Assembly: GCF_016894385.1 (NCBI RefSeq) | Contig: NZ_CP069812.1 | Coordinates: forward strand, 806,001 to 870,000 | Length of the DNA stretch: 64,000 nt | Source: Cupriavidus oxalaticus | GTDB lineage: Bacteria; Pseudomonadota; Gammaproteobacteria; Burkholderiales; Burkholderiaceae | Direction of reading: 5' to 3' | Shown: positions 46,603 to 56,290 of the stretch, in pieces | How positions within the stretch are numbered: position 1 is the first letter of the stretch | Layout: the number at the start of each line of letters is the position of its first letter | The notes under the pieces: generated by a model | Seen by the model: the letters and a program-made list of their open reading frames with translations, nothing else | Told to the model about the DNA's origin: nothing | The model's database searches: none | Program-made: the position numbers and the translations under genes

Positions 46603-47082
46603 TCAGGCGCGGTGGTAGGGGTGGTTCTGCGTGACCGACCAGGCCCGGTACAGCTGCTCGGCCAGCAGCACGCGCACCATGCCGTGCGGCAGCGTCAGGC
46701 TGGACAGGCGGATCAGCGTACTGGCGCGTGCCTTCAGTGCCGGGTCGAGCCCGTCGGCGCCGCCGATCAGGAAGGCGACATCGCCGCCCTCGCGCTGCCA
46801 GCCGGTCAGCTGCGCAGCCAGTTGCACGGTGGTGAAGTCGCGGCCGCGTTCGTCCAGCGCGACGATGCGGCACTGCTTCGACAGCGAGCCCAGCACGGCG
46901 TCGATGCGCGCGGCTTCGCGCTGCATCACGGTGGTGGCGTTGTTGCTGGACGAGCGGGCTTCCGGCTTGACCTCGCGCAGCTCGATGCGCAGCTCAGGCG
47001 GCATGCGCTTGGCATACTCGTTGAAGCCGGTTTCGATCCAGGCGGGCATCTTGTGGCCGACGGCCACGATTACCAGTTGCAT
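46603..47082 (-). CDS. rlmH: 23S rRNA (pseudouridine1915-N3)-methyltransferase
   Basis: A 159-residue SPOUT methyltransferase modifying helix 69 of 23S r[31 protein letters not shown] opens the protein; [11 protein letters not shown] (SAM site), [34 protein letters not shown] close it, the exact RlmH C-terminus. It follows rsfS in the rsfS-rlmH-maf-rng order. Confidence 0.96.
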   Translation of the reverse strand: MQLVIVAVGHKMPAWIETGFNEYAKRMPPELRIELREVKPEARSSSNNATTVMQREAARIDAVLGSLSKQCRIVALDERGRDFTTVQLAAQLTGWQREGGDVAFLIGGADGLDPALKARASTLIRLSSLTLPHGMVRVLLAEQLYRAWSVTQNHPYHRA

Positions 47083-47153
47083 GGGGGGCGGATTGTCGGC
47101 AGTGCGGGGGCAGTGCTGGCGACGCGGCCGTCAGGCGGCCGCGCGCCGCGCCA

Positions 47154-47924
47154 TCAGGCCGGGCGGGTGGTGCGCTTGCGCGCGGCCGGCTTGGCCGCCG
47201 CGGTCTTGGTGGCGGTCTTGCCTGCCGTCTTGCCAGCGGTCTTGGTGGCGGTCTTGGTCGCCGTCCGGGGTGCAGTCTTGCGTGCCGTGGTGCCGGCGGC
47301 GGTCTTGCGCGGCGCGGCGGCGCGGGTGCCGGCGGTCTTGGTGGCTGCCGTCTTGGTCCCGGTCTTGGCGGCAGTCTTGCGCGCCGGCTTGCGCACGGTG
47401 GCGATGGCGTCCGGGTCGGTATCCTCGTGGCCCATCGGCGGCGACGGCTCCTTCATGCCTTCGGGCAGGCGGGCCAGTGCCGGACGCAGGCTGCTGGCGC
47501 GGCGCGTACCGCGCGCGGCCGGGACTTCGTCCTCGTCCTCGTCCATCGGCTCGCTGGCCTTGGCCAGGCTGCGGACACCGGCGGCCAGCTTCATGCGCAC
47601 CGGCTTGTCGCCCCAGATCTCTTCCAGGTTGTAGTACAGGCGCAGTTGCGGCTGCAGGATGTGGACCACGGCGTCGCCGCAGTCGACCAGCACCCATTCG
47701 CCCGTCTCCAGGCCCTCGACCGCCACGATATGGCCGCCGGCTTCCTTCACCGTATCCCGCACCGACGCTGCCAGCGCCTTGGTCTGGCGGTTGGACGTCC
47801 CGCTGGCAATCACCACCCGGTCGAACAGTTCGGTCAGGTGGCTGGTGTCGTACACCTTGATGTCCTGCGCTTTGACATCCTCGAGGCCGTCGACGATGGC
47901 GCGTTGCAGTTTACGAATATCCAT
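47154..47924 (-). CDS. rsfS: Ribosome silencing factor RsfS with histone-like tail
   Basis: RsfS binds L14 and blocks 30S-50S joining when nutrients are short. Residues 1-110 are a complete RsfS domain (MDIRKLQRAIVDGLEDVKAQDIKVYDTSHLTELFDRVVIASGTS... VHILQPQLRLYYNLEEIWGD). The family is about 105-120 residues; this protein has 256. The extra part has an acidic patch (EPMDEDEDE), a linker, then about 75 residues of Lys/Thr/Ala repeats (RKTAAKTGTKTA, ATKTATKTAGKTAGKT) resembling histone H1-type tails. nadD lies just upstream in the same direction. Confidence 0.92.
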   Translation of the reverse strand: MDIRKLQRAIVDGLEDVKAQDIKVYDTSHLTELFDRVVIASGTSNRQTKALAASVRDTVKEAGGHIVAVEGLETGEWVLVDCGDAVVHILQPQLRLYYNLEEIWGDKPVRMKLAAGVRSLAKASEPMDEDEDEVPAARGTRRASSLRPALARLPEGMKEPSPPMGHEDTDPDAIATVRKPARKTAAKTGTKTAATKTAGTRAAAPRKTAAGTTARKTAPRTATKTATKTAGKTAGKTATKTAAAKPAARKRTTRPA

Positions 47925-47984
47925 GGTGTCTTCTTGTTCAGCTGAGATCGGTTGGGTGGTGGGCGCCGGTTGCGGGCAACCGGG

Positions 47985-48710
47985 TCAGGCCCTGGCCGGG
48001 GCGTCGCGGTACAGCCCGTGGCTGGCGATGTAGTGTGCCACGCCCGGCGGCAGTTGGTCATCTGCGGGTTGGCCGGCCGCCAGGCGCTGGCGCAGGTGGG
48101 TGGAAGACAGGTCGACGGCAAGCGTCTGGTCGATCCACATCCGGCCGGAGGGCGTGCATTGTATCAGGGTCGTGTCGGCCTGGCGCTGCGACAGCGCTTC
48201 CAGCACCGGGCCTTCCAGCGCGGCCAGTTCAAAGCGCGGGCGGGTGGCGGTGCACAGGTGGACGTGCGCGAACAGTTCCTGCCAGCCGTGCCAGGTGTGC
48301 AGGCGCAGCAACTGGTCGGCGCCCATCAGCCAGCACAGCGAGGCCTGCGGGCCGTATTCGTCGCGCAGCTGGCGTACGGTGTCGATGGTGTAGCTGGGAC
48401 CGGCGCGGTCGACTTCCATGCGGCTGACGCGCACCCTGGCGCCAGTGTCGCCCAGCGCGGCGGCGGCCAGTTCGGTCATGGCCAGGCGGTCCGCGGCAGG
48501 CGTCACGTCGGCGCCCTTCTGCCACGACTGGCCGGTGGGGATCCACACCAGCTCGTCCAGCTCCAGATGATCGATGCACAGCCGGGCCAGCGCCAGGTGG
48601 CCGATATGGGGCGGGTCAAAGGTGCCGCCGAGGATACCCAGGCGGTAAGGCCGGGCGGGGAGGTCGCCCGCGTCGGCGGCGGGCGTGCGGTCTTGCGCGG
48701 GATTGGCCAT
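47985..48710 (-). CDS. nadD: Nicotinate-nucleotide adenylyltransferase
   Basis: Forms deamido-NAD from nicotinate mononucleotide and ATP. The 241-residue protein has the nucleotidyltransferase start RLGILGGTFDPPHIGHLALAR (HxGH), CWLMGADQLLRLHTWHGWQELF, and the C-terminal ISSTxxR-type motif LSSTHLRQRLAAGQ. ATG 48710 is chosen; an open frame to 48797 crosses into hemF. A ~20-residue N-terminal extension (ANPAQDRTPAADAG) precedes the fold. hemF stops 11 bases upstream. Confidence 0.94.
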   Translation of the reverse strand: MANPAQDRTPAADAGDLPARPYRLGILGGTFDPPHIGHLALARLCIDHLELDELVWIPTGQSWQKGADVTPAADRLAMTELAAAALGDTGARVRVSRMEVDRAGPSYTIDTVRQLRDEYGPQASLCWLMGADQLLRLHTWHGWQELFAHVHLCTATRPRFELAALEGPVLEALSQRQADTTLIQCTPSGRMWIDQTLAVDLSSTHLRQRLAAGQPADDQLPPGVAHYIASHGLYRDAPARA

Positions 48711-48720
48711 AGGTCTGCCG

Positions 48721-49632
48721 TCAGGCCCAGTCGCGTGCCGGCAGGAAGTCGGTGTACAGCGCCGCTTCAGGGCTGCCCGCTTCCGGTTGCCAGTCATAGC
48801 GCCAGGTCACCAGCGGCGGCATCGACATCAGAATGGATTCGGCGCGTCCGCCCGACTGCAGGCCGAACAGCGTGCCGCGGTCGAACACCAGGTTGAATTC
48901 GACATAACGCCCGCGCCGGTAGGCCTGGAAGCCGCGCTCGCGTTCGCCGTAAGGCGTGTCCTTGCGGGCCTGCAGGATGGGCAGGTAGGCGTCCAGGAAG
49001 GCGTCGCCGACCGATTGCATCATGGCGAAGCTGCGCTCGAAGCCCAGCGCCGAGAAGTCGTCGAAGAAGATCCCGCCCACACCGCGCGCCTCGTTGCGGT
49101 GCTTCAGGAAGAAATACTCGTCGCACCACTGCTTGAAGCGCGGATACAGCTCGTCGCCATAGGGCGCCAGCGCCTGCTTGCAGGTGCGATGGAAATGGCT
49201 GCAGTCGCCGGCATTGCCGTAGTACGGCGTCAGGTCCATGCCGCCGCCGAACCACCAGACCGGCTCGGCGTCGGGCTTGACCGCCACGAAGCAGCGCACG
49301 TTCATATGGACCGTGGGCACGTAGGGGTTGCGCGGGTGGAACACCAGCGATACGCCCATTGCCTCGAAGCTGCGCCCGGCCAGCTCGGGCCGGTTGGCGC
49401 TGGCCGAGGGCGGCAGGGTGTCGCCGCTGACGTGCGAGAAGCCCACGCCAGCGCGCTCCATCACCGCGCCGCCTTCCAGAATGCGGGTCCGGCCGCTGCC
49501 GCGCAGGCGCTCGGTGGGCGGCTTCTCCCAGGCGTCGGTCAGGAACGGCTGGCCGTCGATGGCGCCGATGGCATCGGTGATGCGGTCTTGCAGACCGAGC
49601 AAATAGGCACGGACTGCCTGGGAATCGATCAT
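48721..49632 (-). CDS. hemF: Oxygen-dependent coproporphyrinogen III oxidase
   Basis: Decarboxylates coproporphyrinogen III to protoporphyrinogen IX in haem synthesis, using O2. The 303-residue protein shows [43 protein letters not shown] and [20 protein letters not shown], the standard HemF signatures. ATG 49632 starts [18 protein letters not shown]. It is an aerobic enzyme, as expected for this lineage. It sits between nadD and purD on the same strand. Confidence 0.96.
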   Translation of the reverse strand: MIDSQAVRAYLLGLQDRITDAIGAIDGQPFLTDAWEKPPTERLRGSGRTRILEGGAVMERAGVGFSHVSGDTLPPSASANRPELAGRSFEAMGVSLVFHPRNPYVPTVHMNVRCFVAVKPDAEPVWWFGGGMDLTPYYGNAGDCSHFHRTCKQALAPYGDELYPRFKQWCDEYFFLKHRNEARGVGGIFFDDFSALGFERSFAMMQSVGDAFLDAYLPILQARKDTPYGERERGFQAYRRGRYVEFNLVFDRGTLFGLQSGGRAESILMSMPPLVTWRYDWQPEAGSPEAALYTDFLPARDWA

Positions 49633-49794
49633 GGTGGGCGGAAAACGAATGGACCGGATGGACCGGGCTGATGGCATTCCGGCAGCCCTGGGGCTGCCGG
49701 CTGCGTCACAGCGTTGTCACGATTGTACCGGCTGGGGCGGCCAGGTGGTCGCCAGGACCCGCTGAGGCCCCGCCGGCGGTCAGCCGGCGGTCAA

Positions 49795-51063
49795 TCAGCG
49801 CTTGATGGCGCGGTAACCGATATCGGTCCGGTACTGCATGCCGTCGAACCGGATCTGCTCGACCGCGGCATAGGCGGCGCGCTGCGCGGCCTTGACGGTG
49901 TCGGCCAGCCCGACCACGCACAGCACGCGCCCGCCCGAGGTCAGCAGGGTGCCGTCCTTGAGCGTGGTGCCGGCGTGGAACGTCACGCTGTCGTCGGTCT
50001 CGGCCGGGATGCCGGTGATGGCATCGCCCTTGCGCGGGCTGTCCGGGTAGTTGTGGGCGGCCATCACCACGCCCAGCGCGGTGCGGCGGTCCCAGTCCAG
50101 CTCGATCGCGTCGAGCTTGCCGTCGACGGCGTGCTCCATCACGTCGACCAGGTCGGTCTTCAGGCGCGCCAGGATCGGCTGGGTTTCCGGGTCGCCCATG
50201 CGGCAGTTGAATTCCAGCGTCTTGAGGTTGCCGTCCTTGTCGATCATCAGGCCGGCGTACAGGAAGCCGGTGTACGGGATGCCGTCCTTCTCCATGCCGC
50301 GCACGGTCGGCAGGATGATCTCGCGCAGCGCGCGCGCATGCAGCGCGGGCGTGACCACCGGGGCGGGGGAGTAGGCGCCCATGCCGCCGGTGTTGGGGCC
50401 GGCGTCGCCATCCAGCAGGCGCTTGTGGTCCTGGCTGGTGGCCAGCGCCAGCACGTTCTTGCCGTCGACCAGCACGATGAAGCTGGCTTCCTCGCCTTCC
50501 AGGAATTCCTCGATCACCACGCGCGCGCCGGCATCGCCCAGCTTGTTGTCGGCCAGCATCATGTCGACCGCGGTGTGGGCCTCTTCCAGCGACATCGCCA
50601 CCACCACGCCCTTGCCGGCGGCCAGGCCGTCGGCCTTGATCACGATCGGTGCGCCCTGCGCGTCGATATAGGCGTGCGCCTGCGCGGCATCGGAGAAGGT
50701 CTGGTAGGCGGCGGTCGGGATGCCGTGGCGCTGCATGAACGCCTTGGCGAAGTCCTTGGACGATTCCAGCTGCGCGGCCGCCTTGCTCGGCCCGAAGATG
50801 CGCAGGCCCTTGGCGCGGAAGATATCGACGATGCCGGCCGCCAGCGGCGCCTCCGGCCCGACCACGGTAAAGGCCACGCCTTCGCGCTCGGCAAAGGCGG
50901 CGATGACCTCCGGATCCGTCAGCGGAACGTTCTGCAGGCGCTTGTCGAGCGCGGTCCCGCCGTTGCCCGGCGCCACGTACACCACCTGTACCCTGGGGGA
51001 TTGGGCCAATTTCCAGGCCAGCGCGTGTTCACGTCCACCCGAGCCGACAACCAATACTTTCAT
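49795..51063 (-). CDS. purD: Phosphoribosylamine-glycine ligase
   Basis: The second step of purine synthesis, ATP-grasp type. The 422-residue protein begins MKVLVVGSGGREHALAWKLAQSP and contains VVGPEAPLAAGIVD, GPSKAAAQLESSKDFAK, IVIKADGLAAGKGVVVA and EFNCRMGDPETQPILARL, all standard PurD motifs. Just after its stop the 11-mer GCCGGCGGTCA is repeated twice in tandem (49772-49793). yebC lies upstream, separated by a terminator. Confidence 0.97.
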   Translation of the reverse strand: MKVLVVGSGGREHALAWKLAQSPRVQVVYVAPGNGGTALDKRLQNVPLTDPEVIAAFAEREGVAFTVVGPEAPLAAGIVDIFRAKGLRIFGPSKAAAQLESSKDFAKAFMQRHGIPTAAYQTFSDAAQAHAYIDAQGAPIVIKADGLAAGKGVVVAMSLEEAHTAVDMMLADNKLGDAGARVVIEEFLEGEEASFIVLVDGKNVLALATSQDHKRLLDGDAGPNTGGMGAYSPAPVVTPALHARALREIILPTVRGMEKDGIPYTGFLYAGLMIDKDGNLKTLEFNCRMGDPETQPILARLKTDLVDVMEHAVDGKLDAIELDWDRRTALGVVMAAHNYPDSPRKGDAITGIPAETDDSVTFHAGTTLKDGTLLTSGGRVLCVVGLADTVKAAQRAAYAAVEQIRFDGMQYRTDIGYRAIKR

Positions 51064-51090
51064 GATCCACTGCCAGAAAAGAAACAGATA

Positions 51091-51129
51091 CTAAAAGGCG
51101 GCGGCCTGGTCTGAGTCCGGGCCGCCGCC
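51091..51129 (-). terminator. yebC terminator
   Basis: On the minus strand GGCGGCGGCC / GGCCGCCGCC (10-bp stem, 13-nt loop) is followed by TTTTAG. It is 22 bases after the yebC stop and 30 bases before purD, so purD would need its own start or read-through. Confidence 0.7.
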
Positions 51130-51150
51130 AGCGGGGCTTGTTGCTTCAGC

Positions 51151-51876
51151 TTAGTCTTCGATCACCGCGTTGGTGAAGACTTCCTGCACGTCGTCCAGGT
51201 TCTCCAGGGCGTCGAGCAGCTTCTGCATCTTGGCCGCGTCGTCGCCGGTGAAGCTGACTTCGTTCTGCGGCTTCATCACCACGTCGGCGACTTCGGCCTT
51301 GAAGCCGGCGGCTTCCAGCGCGGCCTTGACCGCCGAAAAGTCATTGGGCGGGCAGGTCACTTCGATCGAGTCGTCATCGTTGGTGACGACGTCGTCGGCG
51401 CCGGCTTCCAGCGCAGCGTCCATCAGCTTGTCTTCCGGCGTGCCGGGGGCGAACAGGAACTGGCCGCAGTGGGTGAACATAAATGCCACCGAGCCTTCGG
51501 TGCCCATGTTGCCGCCGTGCTTGGAGAACGCGTGGCGCACTTCGGCCACGGTGCGGGTGCGGTTGTCGGTCAGGCAGTCGACGATGATGGCCGCGCCGGC
51601 CAGGCCGTAGCCTTCGTAGCGGATCTCTTCGTAGTTGGCGCCTTCCAGGCCGCCCACGCCGCGCTGGATCGCGCGCTGGATGTTGTCCTTGGGCATGTTC
51701 GCGTCCATGGCCTTGTCGATCGACAGGCGCAGGCGCGGGTTGGTGTCGGCATCGCCGCCGCCGAGCTTGGCGGCAACGGTGATTTCCTTGATCAGGCGGG
51801 TCCAGATCTTGCCGCGCTTGGCGTCAGCGGCGGCTTTCTTGTGTTTGATATTGGCCCATTTCGAGTGACCGGCCAT
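51151..51876 (-). CDS. yebC: YebC/PmpR-family protein
   Basis: A 241-residue TACO1/YebC protein. [32 protein letters not shown] is diagnostic. The family has been described both as DNA-binding regulators and as translation factors easing polyproline stalling. ATG 51876 is chosen; the frame runs open to 52035 through non-family sequence. A terminator lies just beyond its stop, and the HerA-type ATPase is divergent. Confidence 0.95.
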   Translation of the reverse strand: MAGHSKWANIKHKKAAADAKRGKIWTRLIKEITVAAKLGGGDADTNPRLRLSIDKAMDANMPKDNIQRAIQRGVGGLEGANYEEIRYEGYGLAGAAIIVDCLTDNRTRTVAEVRHAFSKHGGNMGTEGSVAFMFTHCGQFLFAPGTPEDKLMDAALEAGADDVVTNDDDSIEVTCPPNDFSAVKAALEAAGFKAEVADVVMKPQNEVSFTGDDAAKMQKLLDALENLDDVQEVFTNAVIED

Positions 51877-52052
51877 GATGCTCTCCGAGGCGGAAAAGGT
51901 GTTGTGCGGTGATGGAATGCGGGATGCCAGGCGCGGGCGCCAGGTGACGGATATGCCTGGCGGCTGGCTATAATCAGCCGAGGATTTTATCACGCGGGCC
52001 TGCCCGCGCCGCTGCCGTGGCGAGTCCCGCGGCACTTGCTACCAGGAAGATC

Positions 52053-53567
52053 ATGGCCGACCCCATCCTTATCGCCAAGAACGCCGAACACGAGCTGGTG
52101 CTGCTGCCGCAGATGGGCAACCGGCACGGCCTGATCACGGGCGCCACCGGAACCGGCAAGACCGTCACGCTCCAGACGCTGGCGCAAGGCTTTTCGCGCC
52201 TGGGCGTGCCGGTGTTCATGGCCGACGTCAAAGGTGACCTGACCGGCATTTCGCAGTCCGGCCAGCTGTCGGACAAGCTGAAGCAGCGCCTGGCCGACCT
52301 GGGCCTGCCGGAGCCCGCGTGGGGCGGATGCCCGACCACGCTGTGGGACGTGTTCGGCCAGAAGGGCCACCCGGTGCGCGCCACGGTCTCGCACATGGGC
52401 CCGCTGCTGCTGTCGCGCATGCTGGAACTCAACGACACCCAGCAGGGCGTGCTCAACCTGGTGTTCCGCATCGCCGATGCCAATGGCCTGCTGCTGCTCG
52501 ACGCCAAGGACCTGCGCGCGATGCTGCAGCACGTGGGCGACAATGCCTCGCAGTTCACGACCGAGTACGGCAATATCTCCGCCGCCTCGGTCGGCGCGAT
52601 CCAGCGGGGGCTGCTGGCGCTGGAGTCGCAGGGCGGCGATGTCTTCTTCGGCGAGCCGATGCTGAACCTGGAAGACTTCATCCAGACCGAGAAGGGGCAG
52701 GGCGTGGTCAATATCCTGGCCGCGGACAAGCTGATGAACTCGCCGCGGCTGTACGCGACCTTCCTGTTGTGGATGCTGTCCGAGCTGTTCGAGAAGCTGC
52801 CCGAGGCCGGCGATCTCGACAAGCCCAAGCTGGTGTTTTTCTTCGACGAGGCGCACCTGCTGTTCAACGACGCGCCCAAGGCGCTGCTCGACAAGATCGA
52901 GCAGGTGGTGCGGCTGATCCGCTCCAAGGGCGTGGGCGTGTATTTCGTCACGCAGAACCCGGTCGACATCCCCGACACCGTGCTGGGCCAGCTGGGCAAC
53001 CGCGTGCAGCACGCACTGCGCGCATTCACGCCGCGCGACCAGAAGGCGGTCAAGGTGGCGGCCACCACCATGCGCGCCAACCCCGGGCTGAACCTGGAAA
53101 CCGCGATCGGCGAGCTGGGGGTGGGCGAGGCGCTGGTGTCGTTCCTCGACGCCAAGGGCACGCCGTGCGTGACCGAGCGCGCCTGGGTGCTGCCGCCGGG
53201 CAGCCGCATCGGCCCGGCGACCGACGAGGAGCGCAAGCAGCTGATCGCGAACTCGCTGGTCGCGGGGACGTATGAGACGGCGGTGGATCGCGAATCGGCT
53301 TACGAAAAGCTGCGCGGCAGCGTGCCGACGGTTGCCAATGGCAAAGGCAAGCAGCCGGAAGCTAAACAGGAAGCCGAACAGGACAGCGGCTGGCTCGGCA
53401 CTGCAGGAGATATCTTCGGCACGCTGACCAAGGGCACCGGCAAGAGCGGGCGCGGCGATTCGATTCTTGAGTCGATGGCCAAGTCGGCCGCGCGCACGGT
53501 GGGGTCGCAGGTGGGGCGCGAGTTGATTCGTGGCGTACTGGGGAGTTTGCTGGGGAAGAAGAAGTAA
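52053..53567 (+). CDS. HerA-type ATPase (DUF853 family)
   Basis: A 504-residue P-loop ATPase of the HerA/FtsK superfamily. Walker A GATGTGKT is near residue 31, Walker [11 protein letters not shown] near residue 268, and [19 protein letters not shown] follows the first strand. [32 protein letters not shown] is the arginine-finger region typical of DUF853 helicase-like proteins. Their function is unknown; DNA or protein pumping is only inferred. A Ser/Gly/Lys-rich linker and a conserved C-terminal helix ([24 protein letters not shown]) end it. AGGAAG precedes ATG 52053. Confidence 0.9.
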   Translation: MADPILIAKNAEHELVLLPQMGNRHGLITGATGTGKTVTLQTLAQGFSRLGVPVFMADVKGDLTGISQSGQLSDKLKQRLADLGLPEPAWGGCPTTLWDVFGQKGHPVRATVSHMGPLLLSRMLELNDTQQGVLNLVFRIADANGLLLLDAKDLRAMLQHVGDNASQFTTEYGNISAASVGAIQRGLLALESQGGDVFFGEPMLNLEDFIQTEKGQGVVNILAADKLMNSPRLYATFLLWMLSELFEKLPEAGDLDKPKLVFFFDEAHLLFNDAPKALLDKIEQVVRLIRSKGVGVYFVTQNPVDIPDTVLGQLGNRVQHALRAFTPRDQKAVKVAATTMRANPGLNLETAIGELGVGEALVSFLDAKGTPCVTERAWVLPPGSRIGPATDEERKQLIANSLVAGTYETAVDRESAYEKLRGSVPTVANGKGKQPEAKQEAEQDSGWLGTAGDIFGTLTKGTGKSGRGDSILESMAKSAARTVGSQVGRELIRGVLGSLLGKKK

Positions 53568-53614
53568 GGTAGTTCACGCTTGCCGGGGGTATGTGGCATG
53601 CCCTCGGTTTGCTC

Positions 53615-53638
53615 CCCTCTCCCGCGCGCGGGAGAGGG
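53615..53638. repeat. 24-bp GC-rich perfect palindrome
   Basis: Perfect arms CCCTCTCCCGCG / CGCGGGAGAGGG between the HerA-type gene and the DUF3149 gene. It has no T-run. Similar CTCTCCCG...CGGGAGAG hairpins are dispersed in Cupriavidus and Ralstonia genomes, so it is probably a dispersed intergenic repeat that may also slow transcription from both sides. Confidence 0.7.
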
Positions 53639-53651
53639 AGCAACTCCGTGG

Positions 53652-53813
53652 TCATTCATGCGCCGCCTTTCGCACTCTTTCCGCTTCCCCATCCTCGCGC
53701 ATCTTTCGCGCAAACATCCGCGAGAAGAACCAGCCCATGCCGATGATGAAGACGATCACGCCCAGGCTCATCAGGCCGGTGCTGGTGCTGAACAGAATCT
53801 TGAAGGCTTCCAT
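53652..53813 (-). CDS. DUF3149-type small membrane protein
   Basis: A 53-residue protein: MEAFKILFSTSTGLMSLGVIVFIIGMGWFFSRMFARKM, with one membrane segment (about residues 14-31) and a charged C-terminus. This short pattern matches DUF3149 proteins of unknown role. CCGCAGGAGCCACGC before ATG 53813 gives a good ribosome site. It lies between the palindrome and upp. Confidence 0.78.
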   Translation of the reverse strand: MEAFKILFSTSTGLMSLGVIVFIIGMGWFFSRMFARKMREDGEAERVRKAAHE

Positions 53814-53927
53814 GCGTGGCTCCTGCGGGTTGGCCGGCGGACGACCGCCAGCGGGTGTTGCCAGTGTAGGAAGCCCTGCAGCGCCGGCCATTGAGGCTGG
53901 TCAAGCCCGCGCACGGCCGGCCCGGTG

Positions 53928-54578
53928 TCAGTTCTTGGTGCCAAACAGCCGGTCGCCCGCGTCGCCCAGGCCGGGCACGATATACGCATCCGCATCCAGG
54001 TGGCTGTCCAGCGAGGCCACGTACAGCCTCACGCCCGGATGCGCCTTCTGGAACACCTCCACGCCTTCCGGCGCCGCCACCAGCGCGACGAAGGTGATGG
54101 CCTCGTCCTTGACGCCGCGGCGCTTGAGTACTTCCACCGCATGCACGGCCGAATAGCCGGTCGCTACCATCGGATCGCACAGGATAAAGCTGCGGTCTTC
54201 CAGGTCAGGCAGCCGCACCAGGTATTCGACCGGGCGGTGCTGCTCGTCGCGGTACACGCCGATATGGCCGATGCGCGCCGACGGGATCAGCTCGACCAGG
54301 CCATCGCTCATGCCCACGCCGGCGCGCAGCACCGGCACGATGGTCAGCTTCTTGCCGGCGATCACCGGGGCATCCAGTTCCACCAGCGGCGTGTCGATGC
54401 GGCGCGTGGTCAGCGGCAGGTTGCGCGTGATCTCGTAGCCCATCAGCAGCGTGATCTCGCGCAGCAGCTCGCGGAAGGTGCGCGTGGACGTTTCCTTGTC
54501 GCGCATGTGCGAGAGCTTGTGCTGGATCAGCGGGTGGTCGAGGATGAACAGGTTGGGAAAGCGCGGATCTTGTTTCAT
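53928..54578 (-). CDS. upp: Uracil phosphoribosyltransferase
   Basis: Salvages uracil to UMP with PRPP. The 216-residue protein starts [42 protein letters not shown] and has the PRPP loop [22 protein letters not shown] near residue 128, [14 protein letters not shown] and a uracil-site C-terminus [18 protein letters not shown]. It pairs functionally with the NCS2 permease at 11.0 kb. Length is family-typical. Confidence 0.96.
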   Translation of the reverse strand: MKQDPRFPNLFILDHPLIQHKLSHMRDKETSTRTFRELLREITLLMGYEITRNLPLTTRRIDTPLVELDAPVIAGKKLTIVPVLRAGVGMSDGLVELIPSARIGHIGVYRDEQHRPVEYLVRLPDLEDRSFILCDPMVATGYSAVHAVEVLKRRGVKDEAITFVALVAAPEGVEVFQKAHPGVRLYVASLDSHLDADAYIVPGLGDAGDRLFGTKN

Positions 54579-54741
54579 GGCTGGCGGCGAGGGCTCGGCG
54601 GGGATAGGGGCAAGCGGCTGAAGCGGGCGGCCGGGTCGGGTGGAACCGGCCGCCGCGCCGTTGTAGCCGGATTGTAATGGAAGCGGGCCGCAGCGCGGCT
54701 GCGGCCCGGTCCCCGGCAAGCCGGGCCTCATCCGGCGGGCG

Positions 54742-56142
54742 TCAGTCCAGCGCGCGGTCCTTGGACTCGATATCCACCATGAAGATGGCGAAGGCCGCGA
54801 CGGCAAGGAACGACGAAAGCAGCCCGAGCGCCAGCGTGAACTGGGTAGCCATGATCGGCGCAATGATCGAAGGGGCGAACAGGCCACCGAATCGCGCCAT
54901 CGCACCGGCGGTACCCATGCCGCTGGCCCGCAGGTCCGTCGGGTACACCTCCGGCGTGAAGGCGTAGAGCGCGCCCCAGGTGCCCAGCAGCGCGAAGCTC
55001 ATCAGCAGGGTGGAGCCGACGATCAGCGCGGTGGACGTGCCCAGGCTGTACAGCATGCAACCTGCCGCGCTCAGCAGCAGGAAGCCGATCAGGGTCGGCT
55101 TGCGCCCCCAGCGCTCGACGCCGTGCGCGGCGAGCGCGAAGCCGGGGAGCTGGACCAGCGCAAGCAGGATCAGGAAGACCTGGCCGCGCATGAAGCCAAA
55201 GCCCTGGCCGGCCAGCTTCACCGGCAGATAGACAAAGACACCGTAATAGGCGATCGAGATCAGCATCCACGCCGCAAGCAGGCAGATGCTGCGGCGCCGG
55301 CATCCGGCCGCGAACAGCGCAAACACCGATTTGCGCTCCATCTTCTGCGGCTCCAGCGCGCCGATTTCCACCGATACCCGATTGGCTTTGGCAACGCGCT
55401 GAAGCACCGCGCGTGCCTCTTCCGAGCGCCCCGATTTATTCAGGTAGAGCGGCGATTCGGGAACAAAGAACCGGACCACCACGCCGACCAGCGCGGGGAG
55501 GCCGGTGACGAGGAAGATCAGGCGCCAGGCTTCATCGCCACGTGAAACCGCGGCCAGCGCCAGGATGGCGAGCAGGATCGTGCCGACGGCCCAGAACGAC
55601 TCCAGCAGCACCAGCCAGCGGCCACGCCGGTCGGAGGGGAGGAATTCGGCCATCATGGTGTAGTCGACGGGCAACGTGCCGCCGACGCCGATGCCGGTCA
55701 GGAAGCGCAGCAGCAGGAGCCACTGGAAATCCGGGGCGAAGGCGGAGGCGACGCCGCAGATGGCGTCCAGGATCACCGCCATCATCAGCACTGGCCGGCG
55801 ACCGATCCTGTCCGCCAGGCGGCCGAAGGCAAAGGCGCCGATCAGCATGCCGACGAAGAACATCGTCCCGGTCTGCAACGCCGTCGGCACGGGAATGCCG
55901 AAGGTCGCGGCAATGGAGGGCGCGGTGAACCCGATCGACAGGACCTGCATCGCGTCAGCCAGCCAGACCAGGCCAAAGATGGCGAACAGCCGGTACTGGA
56001 ACCGGCCGACGCCGGCCGCGCGGATGCCTTGCTCGATCGTGATGGTCTGGGACGACGATGCCCGCGCGCTGGGGTGCGGGGGCGCGCCGATCGTTGCCTG
56101 GGGAATTGTCGTTGCTGCCATTGAGGAAATTGATGACGACAT
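54742..56142 (-). CDS. niaP: MFS transporter, probable niacin permease NiaP
   Basis: A 466-residue major facilitator protein with twelve membrane segments. [14 protein letters not shown] near residue 102 and [35 protein letters not shown] near residue 142 are sugar-porter/SV2-like signatures of the NiaP niacin transporters rather than the ACS-type NicT. Location beside nicABC strongly suggests nicotinate uptake; other aromatic acids are possible. ATG 56142 is preceded by AAGGTAGACAAC. An N-terminal Ser/Thr-rich extension of ~30 residues precedes the first helix. A 20-codon ORF lies 85 bp upstream. Confidence 0.78.
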   Translation of the reverse strand: MSSSISSMAATTIPQATIGAPPHPSARASSSQTITIEQGIRAAGVGRFQYRLFAIFGLVWLADAMQVLSIGFTAPSIAATFGIPVPTALQTGTMFFVGMLIGAFAFGRLADRIGRRPVLMMAVILDAICGVASAFAPDFQWLLLLRFLTGIGVGGTLPVDYTMMAEFLPSDRRGRWLVLLESFWAVGTILLAILALAAVSRGDEAWRLIFLVTGLPALVGVVVRFFVPESPLYLNKSGRSEEARAVLQRVAKANRVSVEIGALEPQKMERKSVFALFAAGCRRRSICLLAAWMLISIAYYGVFVYLPVKLAGQGFGFMRGQVFLILLALVQLPGFALAAHGVERWGRKPTLIGFLLLSAAGCMLYSLGTSTALIVGSTLLMSFALLGTWGALYAFTPEVYPTDLRASGMGTAGAMARFGGLFAPSIIAPIMATQFTLALGLLSSFLAVAAFAIFMVDIESKDRALD

Positions 56143-56227
56143 GTTGTCTACCTTGTCTTTATAGGCTGGATCTTGAGTTCGGAAGCCCACGCGCCGCGGT
56201 GCGGCGAAACATGGTGGCTACCCCAAT

Positions 56228-56290
56228 CTAACGAGGCCAGAACTGACCAGGTAGTCCTCTCGCAACACCCTTCTGATACTGATACGACAT
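56228..56290 (-). CDS. 20-codon ORF upstream of niaP (candidate leader peptide)
   Basis: Starts MSYQYQ and ends GQFWPR, with GGAG 6 bases before the ATG, in the 586-bp gap between nicB and niaP. Codons AGA, GGA and CTA in a row are rare for this genome. The 11-mer TGTTGTCTACC (plus-strand) lies 10 bases upstream of this start and again directly abutting the niaP ATG. No family recognised. A regulatory leader peptide is inferred from position, strong ribosome site and rare codons. Confidence 0.45.
   Translation of the reverse strand: MSYQYQKGVARGLPGQFWPR

Noticed and set aside
51877..52035. N-terminal extension of yebC
   Set aside because: [14 protein letters not shown] is the universal family start; the upstream part shows no family similarity.
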